Below, in pieces: positions 38,037 through 51,902 of a DNA stretch of 64,000 nt. The stretch lies in assembly GCA_964007475.1 (NCBI GenBank), contig OZ023273.1:112267812-112331811 (forward strand). Direction: 5' to 3'. Under the pieces are notes generated by a model. The model ran no database searches. It was given only the letters and a program-made list of their open reading frames with translations, and was not told the DNA's origin. The stretch comes from Hybos culiciformis. Its lineage: Eukaryota; Arthropoda; Insecta; Diptera; Hybotidae. The position numbers and the translations under genes are program-made. The stretch's first letter is position 1. Every line of letters begins with the position of its first letter.

Positions 38037-41000
38037 TAAGTATTAATTATGTTTTATCTTGTACTGTAAAATTATTTGATATTTTTAACATACAATGTTT
38101 TCCGAGTGAAAAATTGAGAAATTAAAGCTTGAAAGTTTTATTGACCAAATGAAAATTTTTTTTAATATATATTTTGCCTTAATCTTTATGATGATATGTA
38201 TTTATTTAACATACATGTATTTATGTATAATAATGTATGTAAACATACTATATAGTTTCATAAATAAATGAACTAACATAATTCTTGTCTATTTCGAATT
38301 TATTGTTGGAATACTTATTCAATTTTTATGTTTCATGAATAAATATACATAAAATATTTTTATTCAACAAACTTAAAAATAAATATAGAAAAATGTAGGT
38401 GAATTAAATAATTTATCAAGAACTATAGTTGTCTTCTGTTGAAATTTTGGTTTTTATTATAAAAATATTTTATTATAGTTTTTATTAAAGACTATAAACA
38501 TTTATTCGGAATTTATAAAATTTATATTTTGAATATTGTTTCATTTAATACATATTTTATGGAATTAAAAAAAAATATATACTCTTCAATCCTTAAAAAA
38601 ACAAAATTCTTATATTAGAATTGGTTTGAGAATTTATATAAAGAGAGAAAACTTCTGAAAGAAATTAAATAAATCGTATTAACAATTTATAAGCTTAAAA
38701 TTAAAATACAAACCATTGCCAAATATTGGTTCAAATTAAATTTCTATCATTAAATTTTTTTGAAGTTTTTGAAATTGAAAAATTTTTTACAATTTGCCAT
38801 TCATTATATGCATTAAAAATAATACTATGTATTTACTTTCTGTTCGACTTCTGTTCGAAATTTATTCAATATCGTTAAAACGACAGAATTATCTTAATTG
38901 GAGTTAATTGATTTCCGGAAACGATCGGGGTCCAAAATTTTAATTAAAGTTTCTCTAATGAAAATCTATCTAACCGCAACATATTAATTTTCATCGAAAT
39001 CTATTAAAACTCAAAAAAGAATTTGAAATGTATGGATTATGTGAAAATTATTTAGTCGCTTGCCAGATTGGGAGCCTCTAACTTCCAAACTTGAAACTGT
39101 ATAGAATCTCATCCTTTATTGGATGTGAAAGTGATCCAGATTGCCCAAAATTTGAATTGAAATCGATTAGGCAGTTTATCTAGTTCCAAGCATTTAAGTG
39201 GACGGCAGACGAACAGACGGACATTTAATGAAATCATATAGTCCTTTTTTCATTTTTGATCGAAAACGTGCTAAAAATCTCGTCAAAAATGTAAGTAAAG
39301 TTTTTCGAAATTTTCATGCAATAAATTTCATTTTATGATTTCGTCTCTAAATGGACAAGCAATAATAGAATACAAAGTTTGAAAGTTTTTAAAACTTCTA
39401 ATTACTTAAATGTAAAAAAAAAGTTTATATTTTTTGGGCATTGTTATGTTCGTGTAATTTTTAAATTTTTTCCAAACGTGATTTAAGACGACGACGATGT
39501 TAAAAAGGTCATTAAAATAATTTTAAATTATGCGTCAGACAAATGAAATAATTGAAAAACCAAACAAAAAAATTTAAACCATTTTAAATAATAAAAAAAA
39601 AGGATCCAAAAAATAATAATTCATAAAATTTTCTGAAAATTAATTCAGGGACTCTTTCTCAAATATATTTATTATGTACAAATAATTTTTTTTTTTTTGT
39701 ATATATGTAGTTAAATACCATAATAAATATATACATATATAACCAAATATATTTATGTATATTATAAATTGTTTCTAAAAGTTGAACTTAAATCAATAAA
39801 AAGGGTTGTTTATTTATTTTTAAATTTAGAAAACTTGATTTTATGTAAACTTCAAGAGATGTGTTGGTTTCATTATATTATTGTTGTTTATAAAGAAGTT
39901 ATTCTTTTCTTTTAGAATTTTTTTTGACTTCTTAATGATATTTATGAGAAATTTCTATGCTAGAAAATTGTTTTGATTTTAATGTAACAACAATATAGTC
40001 AAGTTTGATAATTTAATTTATTTCTTTCCATGTTATTGGGTTTTGAATTGTGTAACTTGTTTTTTTTTTTAAATAGCAATACATAAAACATTTTAATGTA
40101 ATTTTAATGATGTAAAATTTTATTTTTCCAACCAAACAAAAACCATACAATAACTTTTCTGAAGGATCGTATAACTTGTAGTACTATATCTAACAAAGAT
40201 CAAAATAAAGTTTATAATAGTTTTTTATTATTTGTGTTCATTTTTTTTTACAGGAGAGCAAATTAATATTTAAGCATCATATTAAAACATTCTTCTTTCA
40301 AAAAATTTAGTTACGAAATTGAATAGCCCATTATTGTGCTGCGAAGAGGAATGGGTTCACAAAAAAATTGTAAAAATTAGTTTTTACGAAAATCTTTTTA
40401 TCAAAAAACATTTTTGTTTCTTTCAACATTTTTGTTATTAATTTAATATACTGTTATTATTCTCTGATTGACTGCACTTCAAATTTTAACCTAGTTTACA
40501 ATTCAGTTAATTTTAATCAATTATATCGTATTCTGTATTTACGTATATATTACTTTGAAATAAGTCTAAATGCACCTTAAATTTTCTTTTAAGCTCCATT
40601 AAAATATATATCAGTAAAAATAATTACAATCGAAAGTTTCGTGAAATAATGCCTTATTTTTTTCGACGAACAAAAAGTCAATACCAATTTCAAGCAAATG
40701 CCTGTTATAGAATCATTTTAGTTTTTGTTTCCAAATATAGGTAGATTTATTTTATATTAACTAGTTGTGGACAACAATTTGACAGTATCATCATGTATGT
40801 TTGGCAGTTTGCTTGTTTTTGTGTAATGTTATTTCTAAATTTATCATTAAATTTAGTTTTTCTTTTAATATCCGATTGTCGAAAAATATAAATAATTATA
40901 TGCATATAATATTGGGAAAACTAATGCCAAATTAATACAAAATTTGTTTTTTTTTTCCAAAACATTAAAAACCAAGATGATTACCCTTTGTATTTTATGG

Positions 41001-42961
41001 TATTGAAACAAAAATTTTTGTGGGTCGAGGTATACATAAAAATACACGATTGACTGAAAAATATATAAAAACAAAAATTCCAGAATAAAGTTTTTATTAA
41101 TGCAATATTAAAAAAAACAAAAATTTAATACAAAATTTAAAGAAAAAATTTATTTTGTGGTTCACATTATATTAATGGCATAACTTATATATCGTAAACA
41201 GCATAATCGGCAAGAGATGGCAAATCCTATATTTTTATTTTTATAAAAAATTCTAATCTTTTTAGTATATAAAATAATTAAGTATCCATTATGCTTTATT
41301 TTTGAATTTTATAGTTGGTACTAAGCCTTAGCCATGAAAACCACTACAAAGATAACCCACAATTTTATACAAAAATATTCTCCACCTTACTGATTTCCAA
41401 ATTAAAATGTTTTATATTTTGTATTTTTTTATTATTAGATGATTGCCCTACTTTTGAATTCTGTTCATTCGATTATTTTTATTAAATATGTGGATATTTG
41501 TATATGTATATTTTTTAGATACACGCAGTTGAAAAGAGAATTCACAAATTTTTTATAAATTCGAGTTCGCAATTGAACATGGCGCAGGATAACGAAACAA
41601 TATCATTACTCCACAAAAGCCGACAAACAGATTTATTTAGTTTATTAATTGTCATGTTAAATAGTAGATATTGAATTCAATAGTTACTAAATTATATATA
41701 AAACTTAGCCCAATATCTTGTCAACTTAAATTTTATATAGTTAACTATGAGAGTTTTATATTAAAATTTTATTTCAAACTTTCTATAATTTAAAAAATCA
41801 ACGACCGATGCTACTTTAAAATTACATATGTCATATACAATGGTGTGAGAAGAAATTGAATTTCCTTGAAAAATTGTTATGGGTATTCTGGTATAAAAAA
41901 ATAAAGGACTCTTTACTTAAATATTTTACTCCAGAATCCTACATTAGTAAGAACTGAATTATATTCTCAAGATTATAGAATGTCAAAAGTTTCCTGAACT
42001 CTTAAAAAAAACACATAGCTGCGGCAGCTATATTTTCTGTATATATTTTGCAATGTATTATCGAAATAGGGAATGAACGTTATCTTTTTAATACAGGCAT
42101 CTGTTCATATGATTGTGATATTTGCCATAAAAATTTAAAAAACTCATATTGTATAAAGAAATATTTTTGGGTTTTTTTTTTTCGCTAGAAAAATAAAATA
42201 AAAATTATAATTTTCAAGTGGAAAATTTTGGTACAATTCATTTTTTTAGCAAATACTATCAGAAAATATTGCAGTTTTTGTTATAACTTTATAGGTGGTC
42301 CTTATAGCTAATTGTCCAAAGAGTTTTTTTTTAAGTTTATACTTCTTTAGGCGCGGTGTATGATATAAATGAGTAATTCTGTAGGGGGTAAAAATTATTT
42401 TACTCATTCGAATTTCGAGTTAAAAAAAAAACGACATGCTGTACCGTTTGAATACTCAAAAAAAATGAGTCCACTCAATAATCATTTGTTATTTATAAAA
42501 ACAAAATAATTTGGCGCGAAAAACTTAAATTCAAATTATTTTTAAAAATCTTTCGTTTACAAATTTTTTAAAATTTAAATTTTTTTTCAAATTGGGTAGT
42601 TCAATAATCATTTGTCATTTATAAAAACAAAATAATTTAGCGCGGAAAATTTAAATTCAAATTATTTTTTAAAAATCTTTCGTTTACAAATTATTTAACA
42701 ACTAAAATTTATTTTTCAAAATAGGTAGGTCCGGTGAAATAAAGATTACCTGCCGAAAATTTTTTGGGCAGGGACCTACGGTTCGGTCGTGCCGGCTCAA
42801 AATATGTTAAAAAAAAATTTTTCTTCCTGTGAAATAATTAGATTACCTGACCAAAAATTTTGGTTACGGAGCTACAGTTAGAGTCTTCCCGCCTCAAAAT
42901 ATACCAAAATAATTTTTTTTCATAATAGGTAACTCGGCTGAGAAATAAAGATTACCTGCCC

Positions 42962-43664
42962 AGTAAGGGCTGAAGAGAGGGCGGCAGTAAAGGCTGAAGA
43001 GAGGGCGGCAGTAAGGGCTGAAGAGAGGTCGGAAGGGAGGGCGGAAGGGAGGGCGGAAGGTAGGACAGAGAGGGCGGCAGTAAGGGCTGAAGAGAGGTCG
43101 GAAGGGAGGGCGGAAGGGAGGGCGGAAGTGAGGTTGGAAGTGAGGGCGGAAGTGAGGGCGGAAGTGAGTGCGGAAGTGAGGGCGGAAGTGAGAGTGGAAG
43201 GGAGGGCGGAAGGGAGGGCGGAAGGGAGGGCGGAAGGGAGGGCGGAAGGGAGGGCGGAAGGGAGGACATAAGTTAGGGCGGAAGTTAGGGCGGAAGTGAG
43301 GACGGAAGTGAGGATGGAAGTGAGGGCGGAAGTGAGGTTGGAAGTGAGGGCGGAAGTGAGTGCGGCAGTGAGTGCGGAAGTGAGGGCGGAAGTGGGAGTG
43401 GAAGTGAGGGCGGATGTGAGGGCGGAAGTGAGGGCGGAAGTGAGAGCGGAAGTGAGGACGGATGTGAGGATAGAAGTGAGGGCGGAAGTGAGGGCGGAAG
43501 TGATTGCGGAATTGAGAGCGGAAGAAAGGTTGGTAGTTAGGGCAGAAGTGAGGGCGAAAGTGAGGGCGGAAGTGAGGGCGGAAGTGAGGGCGGAAGTGAG
43601 GACGGAAGTGAGGGCGGAAGTGAGAACGGAAGTGAGATTGGAAGTGCGGGCGGAAGTGAGGGTG
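42962..43664. repeat. GC-rich 12-bp minisatellite (GGAAGTGAGGGC-type), ~700 bp
   Basis: The first part has a 24-bp form (TAAGGGCTGAAGAGAGGGCG...), followed by GGAAGGGAGGGC repeats and then GGAAGTGAGGGC repeats with point variants. The period is a multiple of three, so several frames stay open on both strands (for example Ser/Leu/Thr/Ala-rich on minus, Glu/Val/Arg-rich on plus). These are not genes. The strand asymmetry is strong: purines on plus. Confidence 0.95.
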
Positions 43665-43844
43665 GAATTACCTGGCCAAAAATTTTGGATAGCTATGGTT
43701 AGGGTATGGTTAGGGTCTTCCCTGCTTAAAATATGCAAAAAAAAAATGTTTTTTAAATGGGTAGCGCCGGTGAAATAAATATTACCTGCCCAAAAGTTTT
43801 GGGTAGCTAGCTACTTTTAGAGTCGTCCTGGCTCAAAATATAAA

Positions 43845-44080
43845 AAAAAAAACACACGAAGCAGTCATAGGAACTGCCGAAAGAAGTTTATACTTAAAGC
43901 TTTAAACTATGAAATAACAATGACTACAAATAATGGACTGCTTTTGGACTGCTGGACTGATTTTTATTTTACATTTTGTACTGAGCAGCCCATCATTTAT
44001 AGCCACTGTTATTTCATAGTTTAAAGCTTTAAGTATAAACTTCTTTCGGCAGTTCCTATGACTGCTTCGTGTGTTTTTTT
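43845..44080. repeat. Long palindrome, ~77-bp near-perfect arms
   Basis: The left arm (43845-43922) and right arm (44004-44080) are reverse complements with about one mismatch. They contain CACACGAAGCAGTCATAGG and GTTTATACTTAAAGC motifs. The 81-bp centre is itself weakly palindromic (ACAAATAATGGACTGC against GCAGCCCATCATTTAT). It would form a stable cruciform or hairpin and is probably a small foldback MITE. Confidence 0.9.
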
Positions 44081-47000
44081 GTTTCAGTGTAGTCAAGCAA
44101 ACTTATTGTGATTGAAAATTATAATATGTGTCCCCCTATAAGTAGATCTCAATGCTCTAATTTTTTGTTATTTCTAATGCCTTACTTTTTTTTATCTTTT
44201 TAAATATAATGATATACCTAAGTATACGTTATTATAATATAATGTATATATCAAGAAATAAAATTCCGTAATTACTTTAAGGATCTAGAAAAAAACAAAT
44301 TTTTTTTTTGTACTTATTTTCCTTGCGGCTTAAGAATTAAATTTTCGTACACACAGTTATTTAAAATTAACAAAAAAAAAAAAAACAGAATTTATATACT
44401 TTCAGAAGATATAAAATTGAATATTCATCACAATAACGCAAGATGAACATGAAAAAAATGTTTCATTTTCTTCACCAATGTTTTTTTGTTCAAGAAGAAA
44501 ATTTTTAAATGATGAACAATATAAAATACCTTTTTTTTTTGTGTTTTTTTCCTTACACATAACATTCTCTGTGTTGGAAAATGAAAAATTGAATTTTCTA
44601 ATTTATAAAAAATATAATATGTTTATGTGTATATAAATATATTATAGAACACATGTTTATATATAATACATTTTCTTTTCGTGTTTGTATGTGGTTGAAT
44701 TTAATATTTTTAGTCTTATTGTTTATGATTGAAAATAAAATTTACACATTTTATGGAAAAAGATTTTTTTTTATGGTTTTTTGCACATTTAAAAAATAAA
44801 AACAATAAATAACAAAAACAAATTTAATTTTTTTTTTCGTGGAAAATTTCGTTACATTAAATTTTTTTTTTTTTGCCAATTTAATTTCATACCTGCAAGC
44901 TTTTATTTATAATCACATACAGGTGATTCGGACAATTTTTTATTTACTTTATGTTTGTTTTATATTATGCCTTTCATTTAATACGTATGTCGGTAGGGTT
45001 GTAAAAAAATATCTTAATTCGTGATTTTGTGGTAGCCGCCACTTTTGATGTACTATAAAATAGAATACTATATTTGTATTGTCAGTAAAATCAGATATCG
45101 GGAAGTCATCAGATTTTTCTCAGAGTATACAATTCGATTAAAAAAAAATCTCAATTGACATTTTAATAAACAAATAATTTGATGTTATTGTAGGTAAAGA
45201 AGATGAAGTAAGCAAACAATTATAATGAAACTTTTTCTAAGTATATACATATGTATCATACAGTTTTATTAATGTAGAGTTTATAATTTCTAACAATAAT
45301 TTAGTTCAATCACCACAATCCGAAATAATTAAATTTATTTTCATTATTTTTAAATTCTGATATCAGGTAATCCCTTGATGTTTAAACTTAAATTTCTAAC
45401 TTTTAATTGCATACATTTTTTAGAAATCCTTTCCAAATTATTTTCAGGCTTCATTATGTGACAACTTAGACCAAGAATACAAAAGTTTTTTAAAACATTT
45501 TTTTCTTAAGAATATTTATAATGTGAAATTTTTTATTATTTTACAGTATATTTTTAACTTTAAATATTTGAAAATTTTCTAATAATATTTCTGTAGAAGT
45601 TTATTGTCCAGCTGAGTATTGGAGAAAGATGTTTGCATGTGTAAACTATCTTTTCTAAAAATATTATTCTTGTATGAAATGACTATACATATATCATAAA
45701 TAATTATATATATTATAAACAAAAAGGAAATCCTGTACATGGTTTAAAAATAATGTTTTTAAGGATATTTATATGTCAATATTATTCTTTAATATTTTTT
45801 TTTTATGAATAAAAATACAATTTCAATGAAAGAAAAATGTATACATTATACATGTGTAAACATTTTGATAATTTTTATAATCTAAAATAAAAACATGTAT
45901 GCGAGATTAAAGGAACTTGTTAATTTAGGTTTAATTTTTATTTTTTTGTTTTTATATAGAAAAAGAAAATTTTATCATGTTGCTACATAAATTTGATGAA
46001 TGAATAGAACAAGATTCTCAACTAAGAAATTTTTTAAATATATAATACCATAATACATAATGTTTGGCTCGAATTTTTTTAAATGCAACTAAAATGCAAC
46101 TAAAAATTCTAAGTTGTTCATTATTTTGAAATGTTTGATAAAAATTTCTAAATTATTCTGTCAAAAAAACTATTTATATAGTTTTATTTATAACAATAAT
46201 ATTTAATTACAAAATAAAACAGACTTTCCTCCTCTTAAATTGTGCATATCTAGCACCTGAAAATGTTTTTTCTTCGCCGTACATATAATAATGTACTCTC
46301 TATCTTTATAAATTAATTGTTTTGCAAGATTAAGACATTTTAATTTTAATACAATAATAAGCTTCTATAATTAGTTTTATAAACAAAGACTTCTGTTTTG
46401 TGTTTTTTAATTTCTTTTTCTTATTAGTTTTCTTTATCAATTCTTTCTAACAATTTGTTTGAATGACTTTTCAAAGAATAATTATAAAATTGTTTCATCA
46501 ACTTTGACGACAGGAAGCAAGTTACGAAGAAAGAAAGAAGAGTTAAAAAAAAAATTACAAAAAAAAAAAATAAAAAATAAAAAATTCAAAAGATAACAAT
46601 TTCATTTTTTAGATGAGCTTTCAGCATATTATTTATTTTTTAAGTTTGCTGAAAAATACACAAACTATTTGTATTTTCAAAAGATTATATATACAAACAC
46701 TATATATAAATTTTGTTTTCCCCATACATAAAATTAAAAATCAAATGTGAAAAACTTTAAAACCAAAAATAAATGTTTTGTAGAATTTATCCTTAAGCTG
46801 TTGTTAGTTTTAAAACTTCCATTTTTGTTTATTTATTTTTTTGTAAACGTCAAAAAAAAACAAAAAAAAATTTCTTCAGTAAAATAAACTTATAAAAAGA
46901 ATAAAAAATATTTTTTTTTTTTTTTTATCACGAACGAATTAAGTTATTTTTATTTTCTTGTTTAAATTTTGTTGTATGTATTTTTGATTGATTTTATTGA

Positions 47001-47218
47001 TATAGAAATAAAATGTTTATAACAATTAGAGAATTTAATAAAGTTCTCTACTCTTTGATGAATTAAAATATAAATTAAGAAGAATTTATAAATATTGAGT
47101 TGAAAATTGAATAAAAACATGATTAATGAAAAATTCAATTTATAACAAATTTTCAATGTAATTTTGTAAGTGAGAGTCAATATCAGACTTCACAAAATAT
47201 TACCTACCTACATTATAC

Positions 47219-47435
47219 CATAGATTAAGAATACAGAAAGATGGGAAGCTTCATACAACATTATTTTTGGTATTTTTAAGCCAATGTGTTAGTAAAACAA
47301 AATAAAATACATGATAATTATCAATGTATGAAAATAATTTTATTTAGTTTTACTAACACCTTCACAATAAAATACCAAAAAAGGCTTAAAAAATGTTGTA
47401 TGAAGCTTCCAATCTTTCTGTATTCTTAATCTATG
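47219..47435. mobile_element. Hairpin MITE (217 bp) with 7-8-bp TSD
   Basis: The arms start CATAGATTAAGAATACAG and remain complementary through AAGCTTCATACAACATT and GTGTTAGTAAAAC, with two small rearranged patches. ATTATAC flanks both sides (47212-47218, 47436-47442). A seven-base TSD would suggest the P group and an eight-base one hAT; the family is undecided. No coding content. Confidence 0.8.
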
Positions 47436-49368
47436 ATTATACCTACAAATATTTAACAGAGTTGACTGTATCATTTTTAATATTAAAAATATTTGAAAAA
47501 TTACCAAGAGAAACAAACAATATTAAATTGCATAAAAAATATTGACAAATATTTATATTAATACAATGTACCATAAAATTATTGAATCATAAATTGCAAA
47601 AAATCAATAACCATGAGTATAATTTCATCAATTTTAAAAGTTGACTGAGGCAGAATTGAAAGGCATGTTTCAAACTTTCAGTATTCACTTGTCTTCACAA
47701 ATTTTAAAAAAAGTAAAAGAAATAAATGAGTTTAACTATTATTATAGAAATATATGTTATTCTATAAAATAATATTTCTATGGTACACAGTCCCTTAATA
47801 GTTGTAAAATAAGTATTAAAATGATAAAAAATAATCTTTCCTACAACACTTAAAAACTAATTTTCCATAGAAATAATTAAAGTTTGTTTATTAATATTTT
47901 AAATACCTAAAAGATAACAAAAAACAAAAAATTTGTTAACTTTAAGTAGACAAGAATTTGACCAACACATTTCATATTGTATACGTTAGCAATGATAAAA
48001 TAATCCCTTAAGAGAAATTTATTTGACTTTTTCTTGTGTAAGAAAAACATTTATTTTTTTTCCTACAGCATAAACCAATAAATTTTCCTCAATTTTCGTA
48101 CTAAATTTATATGGGTAAAAAATAAATTCTAAGATAAGTTAAAAATTCAGATATTTTTTTTATTTTTTTAAAAGGTACCCTTAACTAAAATTACTAATTA
48201 AAAATTAATAAAATGCCAGTCAAAAATCATGACATTTTTAAAGTCTACTTTAAATAAAGAATACTCAAGGTTCCTAAATACAGTTAGATACAATTTTCTG
48301 GACCATACGTCTCCACATGAAAATGATCTATATTTAAAAAAAAATCCACAACCCGTACATCAGAAGAAACTAATAAATAAAATTATATACTATCTAGCTA
48401 AACCTTACTAAGTTTGAGGATACCATATATGCAAACATCGCATTCTCTTTTATTTTTCAGAGTATCTATTCACAAGTATTCACAAGTAATTAATTAAAAA
48501 AGCTAATTAATTAATACTTTTTATTGTTTTTAAAAGAAACAAAAAAAAAAATGATGTGGAAAAGCTTTGTCACAAAACATACATAACTACTTAAGATGAA
48601 AATTAACTATTAAACTTTTAATGGATAGAAAAAGTTTATAAAACAGAAAAAGATTAATGAATTTCTAAACTTTTTGTATTTTGTCTTTTAAGGACCCTTA
48701 TAGAAATTTTTATTTTCAAAACATTCTTAAGAATAAGATAGTTTAGAAATTAAAAAAATAAAATACACTATATACAACAGTTTCATTAAAAAAAAAAAAA
48801 AACAACTGCTAACTTATTTTATATTATATAATTAAAAATTGAAATTTTAGTCTCATTAACTTCTTTACAAATAATTTACATTAAATTTTATGTAATTTGT
48901 TTGGTAAAGTAAGCATATAACAAACAAAAGAAAAACATAGAAATTAAAAATTAAATTAAAATCAAAATAACTCAAAGAAAAATAAATCCACTTTAAAAAG
49001 TTGAGCTTATTTTATTAAAAAGTTTTCAAAGGGAAAATTTTTATGTGTATTAAAAGTATATGTATGTGTACATGTACAATATGGAAAGATATAAAATCTA
49101 CTAAAAAGAACGCATTTACGAAGTGTAAATAAAAATATCTAAATTAAATTTTTAAATTTTTTCCTCAAGAGCATTGTGTAGGTATAAAATGTGTATACAT
49201 TTAAAATTTGTTTTTTTTATTTTTCATATTTAATTTTTATGTTTAGTTATGTTATAATATTTCAGTCTTTGGCAGCATGTCTGCTGTGCTGTAAAATGGT
49301 GCCAAATGAGAAAAAAAGTTGCAAGAATTAATTTAAAATCAGTTTAATTTAAAATCGTGCAGCTCTGT

Positions 49369-49469
49369 GGCCAAACTCTGTAAAACTATGTTGTTGAAAA
49401 AAATGTTGTATGAACAACATGTTCGTACAACATTTTTTTGAACAACATATAGTTTTGAAGAATTTGGCC
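49369..49469. repeat. 101-bp hairpin-forming inverted repeat
   Basis: The arms run from GGCCAAACTCTGTAAAACTA to its near-complement ending TTTGGCC. The inner arm has an almost perfect match around AAAAAAATGTTGTA, and the centre reads ACAACATGTTCGT. It is likely a tiny MITE; no certain TSD. Confidence 0.85.
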
Positions 49470-51148
49470 CCTGAAATAGTTCCAATTAATAGAATTATTT
49501 TCAAAGTTTTTTTTTTACTACAATGAATGTGTGTGGAAAAGACACATTTAAGAATTTATTTATTTTGAAAATTTTATGAAATACAGTTTTATTAAGTTTC
49601 ATATGTATTATATAAACATTAATATCTAAGTGGGTACATACAAATATTCTTATTTTTGTAAACACAAGTGTTAAATATATATAAAAAATTTATCTTTCTT
49701 CGAGATAAAAAAAAATTCTTTGTTTTTGGGTTCATTATATAAAGTGCTGGTCATGTACAGCAATTGCAGAATAAAATGAATAATGTATACACCTATGTAC
49801 AATTTTTTATTTTTTTTTTTGTTAAGTTCGAAGACATTATAATCTGCCAAATCATATTTTTTCGAGGAATTCTGCGTGTCATTTTTACAAGCACACAAAC
49901 ATTCTTGAAGATTTTTGTATCAAATGACGATTTGATGGTTTTTATAATCAAGACTGCTTAGGAGTGTCTTTTTTTTTTTTTTTGGTAAAAAGTTTATAAT
50001 TAAACTTTATGAACTTTCTAATAGAACTTTTTTTTTTATAGAAGAAACAAAAAAAAAAACTAATTATTTTCTTACACCGTCAAATTGCATTTTAATAGAA
50101 TTAAAATTTTGGTTGCCAACAGAAGGGTAACAATTTTTTGCGAAGTAATTTAGGCACAAGATAATTTTCTATATTTGAAAATATTTAATGGTTAAACAAA
50201 ACTTTTTCTTCAGAAGTGTAGATGATTTTTCAAAAAAAATAAAAAAAAGAAAATTCAGACGAAATTAATTTTTGAAATTTTATTTGAAATATTATTGAAG
50301 TATGCTTGGAGAATATGCTTGACCGATAAATCCAAAATTCTTATTTAAGTATATACCTAGTTTTCTATATAGCTCGAAAAAAATTTTACCACAAAAAAAT
50401 TGTCTATAATAATTTCTTTTAATAAATTCAAAACAAAAAAAACAGAAGAAAATTTATTAGAAAGAATTTGATATTAAAAGATTTTAAAGGTTTTTTGATA
50501 AACAATCCAAAATATAAATAAAGATCTTCTCTTGACAGGAAAATATACATAATATATCTATATATATAAGAAAGAAAGAAAAAATCATGAAAAAGAAACT
50601 TATTATTTATCCAAGGATTAAGCTCATTTAAATATTTTGCTGAAAAGTTTGAGAATTTATTGTGTGGAAATATGAGTTGCGTTTTTGTTTGAACAAAGCA
50701 TATTTAAAAATTATTGAAAAATTTAGATTTTGTTTTTTTTTTTGTTTCCCTTCTTTTGATAAAAAAAAATTTTTGTTTTTCTTTTATTTCTAAATTTTTC
50801 CAAACATAAAACATTATATTTTCCTCCGCAGAGATAAGAAGATTCTGTTTTTTTGTTTACTTTTTTTTATATCTATTTTGTTTTCTATATATACGACGTA
50901 TCTCATATTAAAAAAAAAAATAATATCAGCAATTTTGAAATTTAAAATATTAAGGAAAATTGTATTTTAAAGAGTTTGGTTTCCTTATAAACATCATATA
51001 AGTATACTTATACGCATTGCTATGGCTTCTCATTTATAATATATATTTATAGAATTTTATATAAAAAATATTCATAATATTTCATAGATGTATGAAATAT
51101 TTTTATTATTATTAAAATAAACATTCAAGTATGACAATAATGTATAGT

Positions 51149-51651
51149 CAGGGGTGGCTCTACCATATAGGGCGCTAAACTGTAGAGGGCGCAAAAATAC
51201 GAGAGAAAAAATAAAAAGATATTTTATTTAGTTATACGATTTTTTATAAACTGTTGAGGGCGCCAAAAAATTTGAAGAGAAAAATAAAAGCTACTTTTTT
51301 AAAAATTATACATAAAAACAAAATATTTACATAGATAAAAATAACAAAGTTAAAAGAAGTCTAATCAGGAAAACGAGGTGGACAATCAAATAAGAAAAAA
51401 AAATTTAAAAAAATATACTTATATCATTTTAAATATTATACATACCATTTTACTTTTTTAATAATAAATAACTATATCATTATATGTACTAATATTATTT
51501 TTAAACTCTATTTTTTTACCCTAAATTCACTAAGAACAATTTCATGAAGCAAGGTTATTTTCTTTACATATCTGTTTTCATTGGTAGAGAGGGCGCCACA
51601 AATAGATTGCCTAGGGCGCGAAGAAAAAAAAATATTTTTGAGCCACCGCTG
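51149..51651. mobile_element. hAT-type MITE (503 bp) with 8-bp TSD
   Basis: The left end CAGGGGTGGCTC and the inverse of the right end, CAGCGGTGGCTC, differ by one base. The identical octamer TGTATAGT flanks both sides (51141-51148, 51652-51659). Repeated GAGGGCGC motifs occur inside. A 73-codon open frame over the right end is incidental. Confidence 0.9.
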
Positions 51652-51902
51652 TGTATAGTCAACATAATTTCAAGGCAAAGTGTAAAAGAAATTTATTATT
51701 TAACTCATTTCAATGCTGCGAATCCTATAATTTTGCTTGGCTTGCCGCTCACGAACTACAGTTAAGGAGTCTATAGTTTAGCCCATATTTCTCAACGAAA
51801 CCATATTTGTACAATTTTTTCAATTCTGACACACTTTTAAATAAGAATTTAAATTTCAATCTTATAAAAAATTAATTTTAACTATATTAAAAATCAACTC
51901 AC

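Larger units (their letters stand above)
42476..44089. repeat. Composite repeat block: 126-bp duplication, ~110-bp units, minisatellite, palindromic end
   Basis: The segment 42476-42601 is repeated at 42602-42727. Then come units starting ATTACCTG at 42745, 42842, 42951, 43667 and 43781, each followed by AAAATTTTGG and a GAGTC...CTCAAAATAT stretch, about 95-115 bp apart. The minisatellite at 42962-43664 interrupts the third unit. A palindrome (43845-44080) closes the block, which ends CAGTG next to TA, resembling the CACTG termini of other TA-flanked elements here. The left boundary is not defined. Confidence 0.7.
31461..51902 (-). other. Intron 3 (20.4 kb, phase 1), the largest in the window
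   Basis: This intron lies inside EGF2. It holds a TIR element (32228-33046), a TAA-flanked MITE (37654-38036), a composite repeat with minisatellite and palindrome (42476-44089), two hairpin MITEs (47219-47435, 49369-49469) and a hAT MITE (51149-51651). A degenerate repeat relic is likely near 38870-39300. Stretches 33050-37600, 39300-42300 and 44100-47200 show only AT-rich low-complexity DNA to me. Confidence 0.8.

Noticed and set aside
42920..43778. Open frames of 105-272 codons, Leu/Thr/Ser/Ala- or Pro-rich on minus and Glu/Val/Arg-rich on plus
   Set aside because: They are translations of a 12-bp minisatellite whose period keeps several frames open on both strands.
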